22,256 bases of DNA from a virus, in IMG/VR virus record IMGVR_UViG_3300010430_000498, positions 1 to 22,256 of that record. One strand, written 5' to 3'. The notes below the pieces were generated by a model, which made no database searches, had not been told where the DNA came from, and saw only the letters and a list, made by a program, of their open reading frames with translations. Positions 10,921-19,080 of the stretch are shown piece after piece; within the stretch, counting starts at the first letter, position 1, and the number at the start of each line of letters is the position of its first letter. The translations under genes were made by a program, and so were the position numbers.

Positions 10921-11882
10921 GTACCGAGCAAACCAAGACAATCACCTTCGAGGAACTGGAAGAGAAGGGCCTTTCTGTTGATGAGTGGGCCGGCGGCAGG
11001 CCAGCTTACATCGGCAGCGACGGCGAGAGCATGACATACAACGTGCTGTATCCCGAATTTGTCCTGCAGGCCGGCACCTACACCGAGGTTGACCAGCCCA
11101 TGCACCGCCTTGAGGCGTTCGCCAAGCGCGTGGCTCAGGTCTGCAATGACTTTGATGTGCCAGCGATCCAAGACCGCCTCACGGGCAGCGAAGAACCCGG
11201 CATCATGGCCATCGGTTACGAGGGCAAGACATACGAGGTCGTGGACCTTGTGGACGCCCTGCTTGAAACCATCGGCATCATGGATGACAAGCTGGAGGCA
11301 GCAGAAGATGAGCTTGATGTGTTACGGCGCTCGGCCACCGGTGACATCGGGCTACAGGGCCTTGTGCGCGAGGCAGCCCGGACAGTGGAGCCAGAAACGC
11401 AGCCGCTGGGCGAGGAAAAGATCGTTACTGAAGAGTGGCCCTTTGGCGCCGCTCCACTCAAAATCGAGGGTGAGCCGCTAGACCTTTGGGGCGGCCTTCG
11501 CCTGGGCGAAGTTGTTGGTGTGTTTGGCACGCCGGGCAACACTAAGACCGTGACAGCCGACAGACTTTTCGTCCAAGGCGACATCCATGCGGGGCAGCTA
11601 TCCACGGAAGGGCGGCCAACTGTGAAGGGTCTCAACTTTGAATGTGCCGCGGATGCTGTGCCCAGCGACCCTGGCGAACAGCGCCAAATGCGGATGCAGG
11701 CGCAACGGGTAGCGCATAGCTATGATTACGCGATGATGGACCGGGTTGCCGCTCAGGTGTTTGCCGATGTGATTTCAGAGGCCAAGGGCGCCCAACTCGA
11801 ACCGGCGTCCGATGAGGAAGCCTCCCGTATGGGATACCGCGGCCCGGAATCCGAAGAGGGTGAGACGTACAAAACATGGTAG
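10917..11882 (+). CDS. Hypothetical protein, 321 aa, upstream of terminase
   Basis: A 321-residue acidic protein that I do not recognise. Residues 1-90 (FEELEEKGLSVDEWAGG, then MTYNVLYPEFVLQAGTYTEV) look like a small alpha/beta domain. A helical segment (about 105-145, DLVDALLETIGIMDDKLEAA) could be coiled coil, and the C-terminus is rich in Glu and Pro. The start overlaps the Tad2-like stop (ATGA at 10917-10920), and the stop overlaps the next start. An ATG at 10902 in the same frame would lie further inside the Tad2-like gene. The position before the terminase genes suggests a packaging or early-late role, but nothing in the sequence proves it. Confidence 0.65.
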   Translation: MSTEQTKTITFEELEEKGLSVDEWAGGRPAYIGSDGESMTYNVLYPEFVLQAGTYTEVDQPMHRLEAFAKRVAQVCNDFDVPAIQDRLTGSEEPGIMAIGYEGKTYEVVDLVDALLETIGIMDDKLEAAEDELDVLRRSATGDIGLQGLVREAARTVEPETQPLGEEKIVTEEWPFGAAPLKIEGEPLDLWGGLRLGEVVGVFGTPGNTKTVTADRLFVQGDIHAGQLSTEGRPTVKGLNFECAADAVPSDPGEQRQMRMQAQRVAHSYDYAMMDRVAAQVFADVISEAKGAQLEPASDEEASRMGYRGPESEEGETYKTW

Positions 11883-12520
11883 CCCGCGCTCCCGCTACAG
11901 CCGAGGTCCGCAAATCTCTTCACGAAACATACCGCCAGCTTGGCGCGCCGGAGCTCCCAGACTTCCGCCTGCACCTCCTGAAACTATGGGGTGAGGACGC
12001 AACACCAAACATGCGTGAGATCAAGATGATTTCCCGGCAGGACGGATGGGTGGCGAAATGGCTGGCCGAGCAGGACGAGAAGTCGGCCAAGTCTGAGGCC
12101 ATCAAGTCTGAGGCGGCCAAGTCCACCGGTGACCTGCGCGAGCGCAGCGTCGATGAGGTGGCAAAAGATATTGGCGTGATCGGCAACAAGCTGATCCGCA
12201 AGGTTACAGATTACCTCAGTGACGTAGACCCCGACAAGGGGTTCGTGATTGAAAACCCGGCGCAACTCGACAAGGCCATGACGGCCCTTGAGAAAGCCGT
12301 GAAGCTCAAGGAACTGCTCGACGGACGCCCAACAGAGCGGCGGGAAGACAACCGCATTCTTGAAAACGTCCCCGACGAAGAACTGTTTGAACTTTTCGGT
12401 AGCGACTATGCCTCTTCACGCGAAGACGGCCGGTCCCTAACACCGCCGGATGACTACGACCCAGATAATAACGCCACAGAAGCTGGCGGAGGAAGCAAGA
12501 AGGCGTCTGTGCGCCACTAG
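11876..12520 (+). CDS. Putative terminase small subunit
   Basis: A 214-residue protein directly before the large terminase, the usual place of the DNA-recognising small subunit. The N-terminus (ATAEVRKSLHETYRQLGAP, then FRLHLLKLWGEDATPNMREI) is helical and could be the DNA-binding part. A repeated KSEA segment, SAKSEAIKSEAAKSTGD, comes from a 15-base tandem repeat near 12089-12114, and the rest is charged helix suited to oligomerising. The start overlaps the previous stop, and its final 71 bases overlap the large subunit gene in another frame. No strong family signature is visible, so the call rests mainly on position. Confidence 0.5.
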   Translation: MVARAPATAEVRKSLHETYRQLGAPELPDFRLHLLKLWGEDATPNMREIKMISRQDGWVAKWLAEQDEKSAKSEAIKSEAAKSTGDLRERSVDEVAKDIGVIGNKLIRKVTDYLSDVDPDKGFVIENPAQLDKAMTALEKAVKLKELLDGRPTERREDNRILENVPDEELFELFGSDYASSREDGRSLTPPDDYDPDNNATEAGGGSKKASVRH

Positions 12521-14072
12521 GCTGATCCCGTTTATCCAGCACATCAATCCGGCCTTTGTTGCCGAGTATATCCACTACGCCATTGCTGAACACCTGGAAG
12601 CGGTGGAGGCGGGTGAGATTGACCGGTTGTTGTTGGCTCTGGCCCCCCGAATGGGTAAGAGCGAGATGGTCTCGCGGACGTTCCCCAGTTGGTACATGGG
12701 GCGTCAGCCGGAACGGAAAGTGATTGTCGGCTCATACAGTTCAGATCTCGCGCGCGGTTTTGGCCGGAACGTGCGGAACATCGTCAAGAGCAAGGACTAC
12801 CAGCAGATTTTCCCGGGCGTGAAGATCTCGCGGGATTCGCAGGCAGCCGACGAGTGGCGCATCGAACACGAAGAGGCGAACCGAGCAGGCGAGTTCTTCG
12901 CCATCGGCACCAGCGCCGGCGTGGCCGGTAAGGGCTTCAATCTTGGCATCCTCGATGACCCCCTGTCAGAGCAGCAGAAGGACTCAAAGCTCGAAAAGGA
13001 TAAGCTCTGGGACTGGTATCCTGGCGGCTTCTATACCCGGCGCCAGCCGGAAGAGAACGCGATCGTGGTGATGGCCACCCGATGGGCGAAAGATGATTTG
13101 ACTGGCCGCCTCCTGCAAATGTCGCGGGATGACCCGGAAGCTGACCAGTGGCACATGCTGTCGATCCCCTCCCTCCTCGATGAGGGCAGCCGGAAGAAGA
13201 TCGTCTACATCTGCGATAACATTGGCATCAAGGGGTCGGCCGAAGAATTGCGGGTCGGTGAAAGTTCAGCGCCTAAACGATTTTCGAACAAGGAGCTTAA
13301 CCGCACCCGCAAGACCCTTCCTAAGCGCGACTGGATGGCGCTGTACCAACAAAGCCCGGTAGATGCGGAGGGCCGGATTCTGAAGAAAGATGATTGGCGC
13401 CTCTGGCCATCTGTGCAGCCCGGCGGCGCGAAGAACCCATTGCCTCCGGTGCATACCGTTATCCAGTGCTACGACACGGCCTTTGAAGAGGGTGAGGAGG
13501 CGGACTATTCCGCGCGCACCACTTGGGGCCTGTTCGATTGGGACGACCACGGCAAGACAGACGTGCGCACCCACGCGCTCCTCATGGAGGCGTGGAAGGA
13601 TCGCGTTGCATTCCCCGAACTGCGGGATGAAGCGTTCCGCGCCTTTCGCAAGGCCAACCCCGATGTTGTGCTTGTTGAGAAGCGCGCAAGCGGCCACAGC
13701 CTCTTGCAGGAGCTCAAGCGCGCCGGCGTTCCGGCCAAAGCGTGGCTCCCGCCTGGAAGGCCCGGGCAGAAGGGCAAGATCCCACGGGCTCACGCGGCAA
13801 GCGTTGTCCTGGAACAAGGGTCCGTCTGGTATCCCGCCCGTGAATGGGCGCTCAAAGTAATTGATGAATGCGCCGACTTCCCGAACGGGGAGCACGATGA
13901 CTGGGTGGATACAGTCACAATGGCGCTCATCTACATGAGGAAATCATTTGGCCTTGAGCTTGAGTCTGACGACCGGCTGGCCAAACCGCGCATCAATGCG
14001 CAACCGAAGAGATTGTACGGCAACCAGCCGCGCAAAACCAAAGCAACCCAACCAACGAGGTCAAGTTTATGA
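12450..14072 (+). CDS. terL: Terminase large subunit
   Basis: A 540-residue packaging motor that cuts concatemeric DNA and pumps it through the portal using ATP. The N-terminal ATPase shows Walker A APRMGKSE at about 65-72 and Walker B LGILDDP at about 165-171, with a coupling-type motif VMATRW near 207-212. The C-terminal RNase H-like nuclease shows Asp342 in CYDTAF, Glu410 in VVLVEKRASG, and the HDDWVD motif near 482-487. The first 60 residues (IHYAIAEHLEAVEAGEIDRL) fit the family and lie partly in the 71-base overlap with the upstream gene, so the early start is right despite a weak ribosome site. Its stop overlaps the next start (ATGA). Confidence 0.95.
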   Translation: MTTTQIITPQKLAEEARRRLCATRLIPFIQHINPAFVAEYIHYAIAEHLEAVEAGEIDRLLLALAPRMGKSEMVSRTFPSWYMGRQPERKVIVGSYSSDLARGFGRNVRNIVKSKDYQQIFPGVKISRDSQAADEWRIEHEEANRAGEFFAIGTSAGVAGKGFNLGILDDPLSEQQKDSKLEKDKLWDWYPGGFYTRRQPEENAIVVMATRWAKDDLTGRLLQMSRDDPEADQWHMLSIPSLLDEGSRKKIVYICDNIGIKGSAEELRVGESSAPKRFSNKELNRTRKTLPKRDWMALYQQSPVDAEGRILKKDDWRLWPSVQPGGAKNPLPPVHTVIQCYDTAFEEGEEADYSARTTWGLFDWDDHGKTDVRTHALLMEAWKDRVAFPELRDEAFRAFRKANPDVVLVEKRASGHSLLQELKRAGVPAKAWLPPGRPGQKGKIPRAHAASVVLEQGSVWYPAREWALKVIDECADFPNGEHDDWVDTVTMALIYMRKSFGLELESDDRLAKPRINAQPKRLYGNQPRKTKATQPTRSSL

Positions 14073-14422
14073 CGAAGAAGAAAGTATCCGAACAGCCTGA
14101 AGCGCCCCAAGAGCAGCAACCCGCACCGCGGCTGGAACCGCTGATGACGGTTGATTGTGGCGATGCCGGCAAGTGGGGCCTGATGGTCGCGCAAGGCGCG
14201 ATCGCCCCGCTCATGTTTCAAGGGCCGGAAGTGGGCTGGCAGCCAAGCCAGATCATCCCCATGAAGGTCGCCCAGCACATCGACCTTTTTGTGCAGCAGC
14301 ACGCAATGATGCTTGCGCCGTGGGGCTACCCCATGCGCCAGCCTGCCGCGGCGGATGACAAACCTGCGCCCAAACCCGCTGCGAAGCGCAAGGCGCCCAA
14401 ACGCAAAACTACGAGGAAGTAA
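14069..14422 (+). CDS. Hypothetical protein with basic tail, 117 aa
   Basis: A 117-residue protein. The first 22 residues are polar and Gln/Pro-rich. The core (LMTVDCGDAGKWGLMVAQGA, IAPLMFQGPEVGWQPSQII) is probably a small beta domain, and the last 30 residues are a lysine- and proline-rich tail (KPAAKRKAPKRKTTRK) suited to binding DNA. I do not recognise it. It is coupled to the terminase stop by ATGA, with GAGGT upstream. A packaging accessory or DNA-condensing role would fit the tail, but is only a guess. Confidence 0.6.
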   Translation: MTKKKVSEQPEAPQEQQPAPRLEPLMTVDCGDAGKWGLMVAQGAIAPLMFQGPEVGWQPSQIIPMKVAQHIDLFVQQHAMMLAPWGYPMRQPAAADDKPAPKPAAKRKAPKRKTTRK

Positions 14423-14424
14423 CC

Positions 14425-14607
14425 ATGGACATTTCCAAATACCACAAGCTCGTTGCGGCGGTCATACCATTGCTGGCGGCGATCGCCCTTCATTACGGTG
14501 TTGACCTGGGCGATGGCTGGGTCGGGCAGGCCGAAGGCGCGCTCGATGAAATTCTCATCCTGCTCACACCGCTCTTTGTTTTCTTCGCACCGAAGAATGC
14601 GGAGTGA
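14425..14607 (+). CDS. Holin-like small membrane protein, 60 aa
   Basis: A 60-residue protein with two hydrophobic helices (about residues 9-24, LVAAVIPLLAAIALHY, and 41-55, DEILILLTPLFVFFA) joined by a glycine-rich acidic turn, and a charged N-terminus (MDISKYHK). This is the outline of a class II-type holin, which would make holes in the inner membrane at the end of infection. No dual start motif or partner endolysin is visible nearby. It is two bases past the previous gene, and close genes to its right encode lipoproteins. A simple membrane protein with another role is the main alternative. Confidence 0.45.
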   Translation: MDISKYHKLVAAVIPLLAAIALHYGVDLGDGWVGQAEGALDEILILLTPLFVFFAPKNAE

Positions 14608-14610
14608 ACC

Positions 14611-14889
14611 ATGTGGGCCAAGATCAAGAACTTCTGGGAGAGCTTCATCTATGGCGGCTCCCAGAGCCCGCCTGAGACCGAAGCAAAGCGAGCGCACGTT
14701 TCCTACGATGTGCGCGTTACTCCGCGGAAGGGCTCATCGTTCATCTGCAATAGGGCGCTTGGGGAGCGAGCTGCGTGGGAGCGAGTTTATTGCGTTCGCC
14801 GCGATGGCGTTGCCCATCAGCATGTTTATTACCACCCCGGGGATATTGCGCGCGTATCGCTGATAATCCACGAAATCGAAGAGGAATAA
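14611..14889 (+). CDS. Hypothetical protein, 92 aa
   Basis: A 92-residue protein that I do not recognise. It starts MWAKIKNFWESFIYGGSQSP, which looks like a short amphipathic helix, and continues with strands (HVSYDVRVTPRKGSSFICNR, AWERVYCVRRDGVAHQH, ISLIIHEIEEE-like end). Two cysteines and several aromatic residues suggest a compact domain. It sits three bases after the holin-like gene, so it may belong to a lysis-related cassette, but no muramidase, amidase or peptidase motif is present. Confidence 0.55.
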   Translation: MWAKIKNFWESFIYGGSQSPPETEAKRAHVSYDVRVTPRKGSSFICNRALGERAAWERVYCVRRDGVAHQHVYYHPGDIARVSLIIHEIEEE

Positions 14890-14896
14890 CCAGAGA

Positions 14897-15286
14897 ATGC
14901 TCAAGGAAAGTCAAGACCAAGCGATCCAGACCTTCATGGAGGTCTACAACATTCGCGATCGCGAACACCTGCTGGAATACATCGAAGACATCGGCTTGCC
15001 GGCCAAGGATCTCGCGGGAACGCCTTGGCGCAAGCACCAGAACAAGTATCGCCTGACCGAATATCAAACGATATTGTGCGATGCGCTCTGGAAGGCAAAC
15101 GAAAGAGTTCTTGCCACGCAGACGCTAAATATGCTATTATACAATAATTCGTGGGAAATACCCCTGCAGGACCGCATCAAGGTCCACCTTTGCAATGCGC
15201 GCAAGCGCCTCAAGGGCTCGGGGGTTTTGATCCGCGGTATGCCCGGCCGCCGTGGCGGCGGGTACAGAATGCTGAGGCCAGAATGA
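14897..15286 (+). CDS. Winged-helix DNA-binding protein (OmpR/PhoB-type domain)
   Basis: A 129-residue protein. About residues 52-126 resemble the C-terminal winged-helix domain of OmpR/PhoB response regulators: RLTEYQTILCDALWKANERV, a recognition-helix candidate DRIKVHLCNARKRLKGSG, and a wing ending GRRGGGYRML. The N-terminal 50 residues are helical (ESQDQAIQTFMEVYNI) with no receiver domain or phosphate-accepting Asp. It would bind DNA without two-component control. The position inside late genes is unusual; it may regulate late expression, or bind packaged DNA. The ribosome site is weak (AGAGA). Confidence 0.65.
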   Translation: MLKESQDQAIQTFMEVYNIRDREHLLEYIEDIGLPAKDLAGTPWRKHQNKYRLTEYQTILCDALWKANERVLATQTLNMLLYNNSWEIPLQDRIKVHLCNARKRLKGSGVLIRGMPGRRGGGYRMLRPE

Positions 15287-15537
15287 GGCTCGCTTGCTTG
15301 ATCGCAGCGGGCCTTTTGCTTTCTGGCTGCGCCTCTTTCGACAGAGAAATCGAAGGCGCTCACATTCGCAAGACAGTCAGCCTGATTGGTCTCATCACAC
15401 CTGATGGTGTGGCGCTTGGCCCTTCTTATTCGATGACCGCACAGCTTGGGCCTGAGTGCCGCGCCGTGGTGATCGGTGAATCCGACCTAACCCTGGGCGA
15501 GCTAGACGCCCTTTGTAACGGAGAAGTAAATGATTAG
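15283..15537 (+). CDS. Small lipoprotein, 84 aa
   Basis: An 84-residue predicted lipoprotein. The N-terminus is MRLACLIAAGLLLSGC, with a lipobox LSGC and the lipid-accepting Cys16. The mature part (about 68 residues) has few recognisable features (TPDGVALGPSYSMTAQLGPE). The start overlaps the previous stop (ATGA), so the true start is at 15283 rather than at an earlier ATG (15151) inside the winged-helix gene. Phage lipoproteins include outer-membrane spanins and superinfection-exclusion factors; the composition here is not proline-rich like many o-spanins. Lipidation is a confident reading, function not. Confidence 0.7.
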   Translation: MRLACLIAAGLLLSGCASFDREIEGAHIRKTVSLIGLITPDGVALGPSYSMTAQLGPECRAVVIGESDLTLGELDALCNGEVND

Positions 15538-15916
15538 CAGAATTTTGGGGGCCATCGCGCTCTCCCTGACAATGGTAGCCTGTTCAAATGGCGCCCTGTT
15601 CACAGCATCGCATGGCGGCCTTGGCGCGAACATCAATGTTCGGGACCAAAGCATTGCCGCCGGCCAGTACACCGGCACTGTGACGGTGGTTCCAACCAAC
15701 GCCGAAGGCGAACTCCTGAAATCTGAATGGCTTGAGACGGGCGCCGATGGCGCTTCTGTTGAAATTCGTGACCTGCCGTCCACTTGCGCGGCGCACGTCT
15801 CTAACAATCAAGCGAACTTCAACGTATTCAATGGCGGTATGTCCCATGTGGTGGCTACCGGCAACGCAGCCCCTGAAAGCTGCCTCGCGCTGGCTGAGGA
15901 CATCGCTGAACGCTAA
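15530..15916 (+). CDS. Second lipoprotein, 128 aa
   Basis: A 128-residue predicted lipoprotein that begins MISRILGAIALSLTMVACSNG, with a lipobox ending at Cys18. The mature part is rich in Ala, Gly, Asn and Thr, with beta-type stretches (GLGANINVRDQSIAAGQYTG, TVTVVPTNAEG) and two cysteines near the end. Not recognised. It overlaps the previous lipoprotein gene by 8 bases and its stop overlaps the portal start (TAATG). Tandem lipoproteins suggest a pair acting at the envelope, such as a spanin-like or exclusion system. Confidence 0.7.
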   Translation: MISRILGAIALSLTMVACSNGALFTASHGGLGANINVRDQSIAAGQYTGTVTVVPTNAEGELLKSEWLETGADGASVEIRDLPSTCAAHVSNNQANFNVFNGGMSHVVATGNAAPESCLALAEDIAER

Positions 15917-18408
15917 TGTCTCTGGTCTACGACACCACGCCTAACGACGATGACAAGATCCCGGACACCGGCGAAATTGTCATTGACGACCTTGCCCCGC
16001 CCGGGCCGGTAGTCGATGGCGATGTGATGCTCGATGACCTCCCAGACGGCGGCCTTGAGATCATTGATCTTGAGTCTATCCTCATGGATGACGTTGGTGT
16101 TGATGCTGATTTTGGCGCCAACCTCGCCACCCAAATGGAAGAGGGCGACCTTGGTGTGCTCGCGAATGAGATTTGCGAGATGGTCCAGCAGGATGACGAA
16201 AGCAGGGCAGGGTGGAAGTCGCGCCTTGAACGTGGCCTTGAAATCCTGGGGCTTACCGATGTCCCTGACGATGACGGCCCGTTCCCGGGCGCTGCAAGCG
16301 TAACGCACCCCCTCATCCTTGAGGCCGTGGTGCAGTTCCAAGCCCGCGCCATGAGTGAGATATTCCCACCAGCCGGCCCTGTTAAGGGCGTGGTTCTGGG
16401 GGATGAAACGCAAGAGCGCCGCGAGCGCGCTGACCGCGTTGCCGACTACATGAATTACCAGTGTACGCAGGAAGACCCGGGCTATTACCGGGCAACCGAG
16501 CGCATGCTGTTCTATCTCCCGATCTCAGGGACAGCCTTCAAAAAGTCCTACCGCAATACAGTGCTCGACCGCACCGACAGCGATTTCGTGAAAGCCGAAG
16601 ATTTCATCGTCCCTTATTCGGCGGTGGACCTGGAAACGGCCCCGCGCTACACGCACCGCATTCGCATGAGCCCCAATGAGCTTATGAAGCGGCAAGCGAA
16701 CGGTCAGTACCGTCGTGTGGCCCTCGACGAGCCCGGCATGCCGGATGAAGAGGACAACACCCGGGACATCTACGATGATGTGGAAGACCGTGAGTCCCCA
16801 TCATTTGATGAGCATGATGCCCAGCACATACTCTACGAGTGTCACATCGACCTCGACCTCAAAGGCTACGAAGACATAGACGAATTTGGTGAGCCGACTG
16901 GCATTGCGCTCCCGTACATTGTTACGGTCGAGAAGCAGAGCAACAAAGTCCTCGCCATTCGCCGGAATTGGAAAGAGAGCGACAGCGACCTCAAACGCAA
17001 GCGCATCTGGTTCACCACATACGAATACCTGCCCGGCCTCGGGTTTTACGGCTTTGGCCTCCTGCATACAATCGGCTCCCTCAATGAGGCGGCCACTGGA
17101 GCAATGCGCGCGCTTCTTGATAGCGCGGCGTTTGCATCCCTGCAGGGCGGCTTTATGTCCGAAGAGGCGAGGCTGGACCGCGGCGAGGCGGTGCTTCAAC
17201 CGGGCACCTATCACCCAACGAAGATGAGCGCGGAAGAACTGAGCCGCGCCTTCTACACCCCGCCGTACAAAGAGCCGTCCATGGCTCTGCAAAAAATGTT
17301 TGAAGTGCTGATCCAGAGCGGTCAACGGTTCGCATCAACCACCGAGTCGATGGTCGGTGATGCGCCTAACACAGGCCCGGTCGGCACCACAGTGGCCCTG
17401 ATTGAACAGGGCTCCAAGGTATTCTCAGGCGTCCACAAGCGTATCCACGCGGCGGCCGGCCTTGAGTTCAAGTTGCGCTATGAGATCAATGGCGAGAACG
17501 TGCCCGACGAAGGCTACCCCTATTATGTTGAGGGCGCATCTCGCGAGGTTATGGCCGAAGACTTTGACGAGTTTGTCGATGTCGCGCCGGTCAGTGACCC
17601 CAAGATCTTTTCGCAGACCCAGCGCATTGCGCAGGCCCAGGCGCTAAGCCAACTGGCTCAGCAAAAGCCCCATCTCTACGACGAGTTGGAGGCCGAGCGC
17701 CGCATGCACCAAGCACTGGACATCCCGGATTCGGACAAGCTGCTCATTGACACGAGCAACCCTGACCCGATGGACCCGGTGAGTGAGAATTTGGCCCTCC
17801 TTACAGGGCGGCCGATCAAGGCTGTAATGATGCAGGATCATGATGCGCACATTGCTGTTCACATGGCGTTCCTGCAACACCCTCAATTCGGCGGGCACCC
17901 GCAAGCTCAGGAGATGATTGCCGCGCAAATGATCGCGCACCTCTCCGAGCACCTTGGCTTCAAATACCTCCATGGTATGGCCGGGCTGGGCGTGCCTGTT
18001 GTGCCTTTCGATGCAAGCGTCTCCCACGGCGAAAGCCCCATCCCGGAGGTTCCACCTCAGATGCAGGATCAGATTGCGCGCATGGCAGCGCAGGGCCTCG
18101 AAGGCTTCAAGCAGATGACAGGCATTGCGCCTCCTCCTCCGCAGCAGGAGCAAGACCCGGCAAATGCCAAGCTCGCCCAGAGCCTGCAGCTCAACGAAGA
18201 AAAGCACAAGCAGGACGTGCGGCACAAAGAAGAAGACCACCAACACGATATGCGCATCACCGCCGAGAAGACAGGTGTAGAGGTGCAGAAGAAAATGAAA
18301 TCTGCGCAGGCCGACATCGCGCGAAAAGATATGACCGCAGCGGCTGAGCGTGAGGATCAGGCTCTTGAAAGCCTGATGCCTAAGAAACCAGAAGAAAAGA
18401 AGGATTGA
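15916..18408 (+). CDS. Portal protein, 830 aa
   Basis: Large portal that forms the ring through which DNA enters and leaves the capsid. The N-terminus (1-90) is acidic (DDDKIPDTGE, then MDDVGVDAD). A characteristic block at 121-157 contains GPFPGAASVTHPLILEAVVQ and AMSEIFPPAGPVK. Further conserved-looking segments are YYRATERMLFYLPISGTAFKK and QRFASTTESMVGDAPN. The C-terminus (745-830) has a proline/glutamine stretch followed by a Lys/Glu/His-rich helix (LNEEKHKQDVRHKEEDHQHD). Length and order fit portals of podovirus-like phages that use a long portal. The start overlaps the second lipoprotein stop, and the next gene follows after 3 bases. Confidence 0.9.
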   Translation: MSLVYDTTPNDDDKIPDTGEIVIDDLAPPGPVVDGDVMLDDLPDGGLEIIDLESILMDDVGVDADFGANLATQMEEGDLGVLANEICEMVQQDDESRAGWKSRLERGLEILGLTDVPDDDGPFPGAASVTHPLILEAVVQFQARAMSEIFPPAGPVKGVVLGDETQERRERADRVADYMNYQCTQEDPGYYRATERMLFYLPISGTAFKKSYRNTVLDRTDSDFVKAEDFIVPYSAVDLETAPRYTHRIRMSPNELMKRQANGQYRRVALDEPGMPDEEDNTRDIYDDVEDRESPSFDEHDAQHILYECHIDLDLKGYEDIDEFGEPTGIALPYIVTVEKQSNKVLAIRRNWKESDSDLKRKRIWFTTYEYLPGLGFYGFGLLHTIGSLNEAATGAMRALLDSAAFASLQGGFMSEEARLDRGEAVLQPGTYHPTKMSAEELSRAFYTPPYKEPSMALQKMFEVLIQSGQRFASTTESMVGDAPNTGPVGTTVALIEQGSKVFSGVHKRIHAAAGLEFKLRYEINGENVPDEGYPYYVEGASREVMAEDFDEFVDVAPVSDPKIFSQTQRIAQAQALSQLAQQKPHLYDELEAERRMHQALDIPDSDKLLIDTSNPDPMDPVSENLALLTGRPIKAVMMQDHDAHIAVHMAFLQHPQFGGHPQAQEMIAAQMIAHLSEHLGFKYLHGMAGLGVPVVPFDASVSHGESPIPEVPPQMQDQIARMAAQGLEGFKQMTGIAPPPPQQEQDPANAKLAQSLQLNEEKHKQDVRHKEEDHQHDMRITAEKTGVEVQKKMKSAQADIARKDMTAAAEREDQALESLMPKKPEEKKD

Positions 18409-18411
18409 CCC

Positions 18412-18663
18412 ATGGCCAAGATGGAAATGGTGCTGCTGACCGGCGCCAACGTGTTTTTCGATGATGTGCTTACCGCAGAAGAGATTATTGAGAATGCGCG
18501 AGATCAGGGCTTTTACACGGCCTCGATCACAGCGCCGCGGGCGTCGAGTGAGGCAACTGTTACATTCAACGCTGACCACATCGTTTCTGTTGGCGAGGTC
18601 CTACAGGCTGATGCCCCCGGCCAAATCCTGCCGGTTCCCGGCAAGTTCGGCTTGGTTAGCTGA
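18412..18663 (+). CDS. Hypothetical protein, 83 aa
   Basis: An 83-residue protein that I do not recognise, with a strand-rich look (MEMVLLTGANVFFDDVLTAE, FYTASITAPRASSEATVTFN). The C-terminus is rich in Gly, Pro and Val. It is three bases after the portal gene and its stop overlaps the next start (TGATG). Given the position, it could be a small capsid or head-completion protein, but no motif supports this. Confidence 0.55.
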   Translation: MAKMEMVLLTGANVFFDDVLTAEEIIENARDQGFYTASITAPRASSEATVTFNADHIVSVGEVLQADAPGQILPVPGKFGLVS

Positions 18664-18878
18664 TGGCCGTTCCTGCGCGCCTCGTTCGTGAGGCCAAAGA
18701 ACTTCTGGCAACGAAAGATGTATCCGGCATCACAGCGCGCGCCCTCGCAGACGCAGCGCATGAAGGCGGCAAGTCATTGGGTGAAACACTCAAACTCGTA
18801 GCGGCACTTGCCTCCGGCGGCCAAGGCGAAGGCCCGGCCCCTGAAGGGCGCGCTGCGGCAGAATCTGATGCTGATTGA
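18663..18878 (+). CDS. Hypothetical helical protein, 71 aa
   Basis: A 71-residue protein, mostly helical in the first 48 residues (VPARLVREAKELLATKDVSG, GKSLGETLKLVAALAS) with a disordered alanine- and glutamate-rich tail. Not recognised. Its end overlaps the next gene by 11 bases. It lies between the portal gene and the co-chaperonin gene, in a run of three small unknown genes that may be assembly accessories. Confidence 0.55.
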   Translation: MAVPARLVREAKELLATKDVSGITARALADAAHEGGKSLGETLKLVAALASGGQGEGPAPEGRAAAESDAD

Positions 18879-19080
18879 CAGCCAGCAAGCGAATGAGCTC
18901 CGCAAGCTGATCGCCGCTGAGCAAGAGGTGCTTAGTCAAAAAGTTTTCACTATACCCCCCAAGACCTGGGAAGAGTTCCAGCAGCGGGTGGGGCGTTACA
19001 AGGCTTTGGCCTCCCTCGATGGGAAGGTTGAGGATGCAATGAAGAAAAGGGAAGAACTGGATGAACATGGAATTGAATGA
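18868..19080 (+). CDS. Hypothetical protein, 70 aa
   Basis: A 70-residue helical protein (MLIDSQQANELRKLIAAEQE, TWEEFQQRVGRYKALASLDG), possibly a coiled coil. The ATG at 18868 gives an 11-base overlap with the previous gene; a longer reading from 18808 overlaps much more. Not recognised. Its end overlaps the co-chaperonin start by 20 bases. Tightly coupled neighbours suggest co-translation, perhaps a small cofactor of capsid assembly. Confidence 0.55.
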   Translation: MLIDSQQANELRKLIAAEQEVLSQKVFTIPPKTWEEFQQRVGRYKALASLDGKVEDAMKKREELDEHGIE

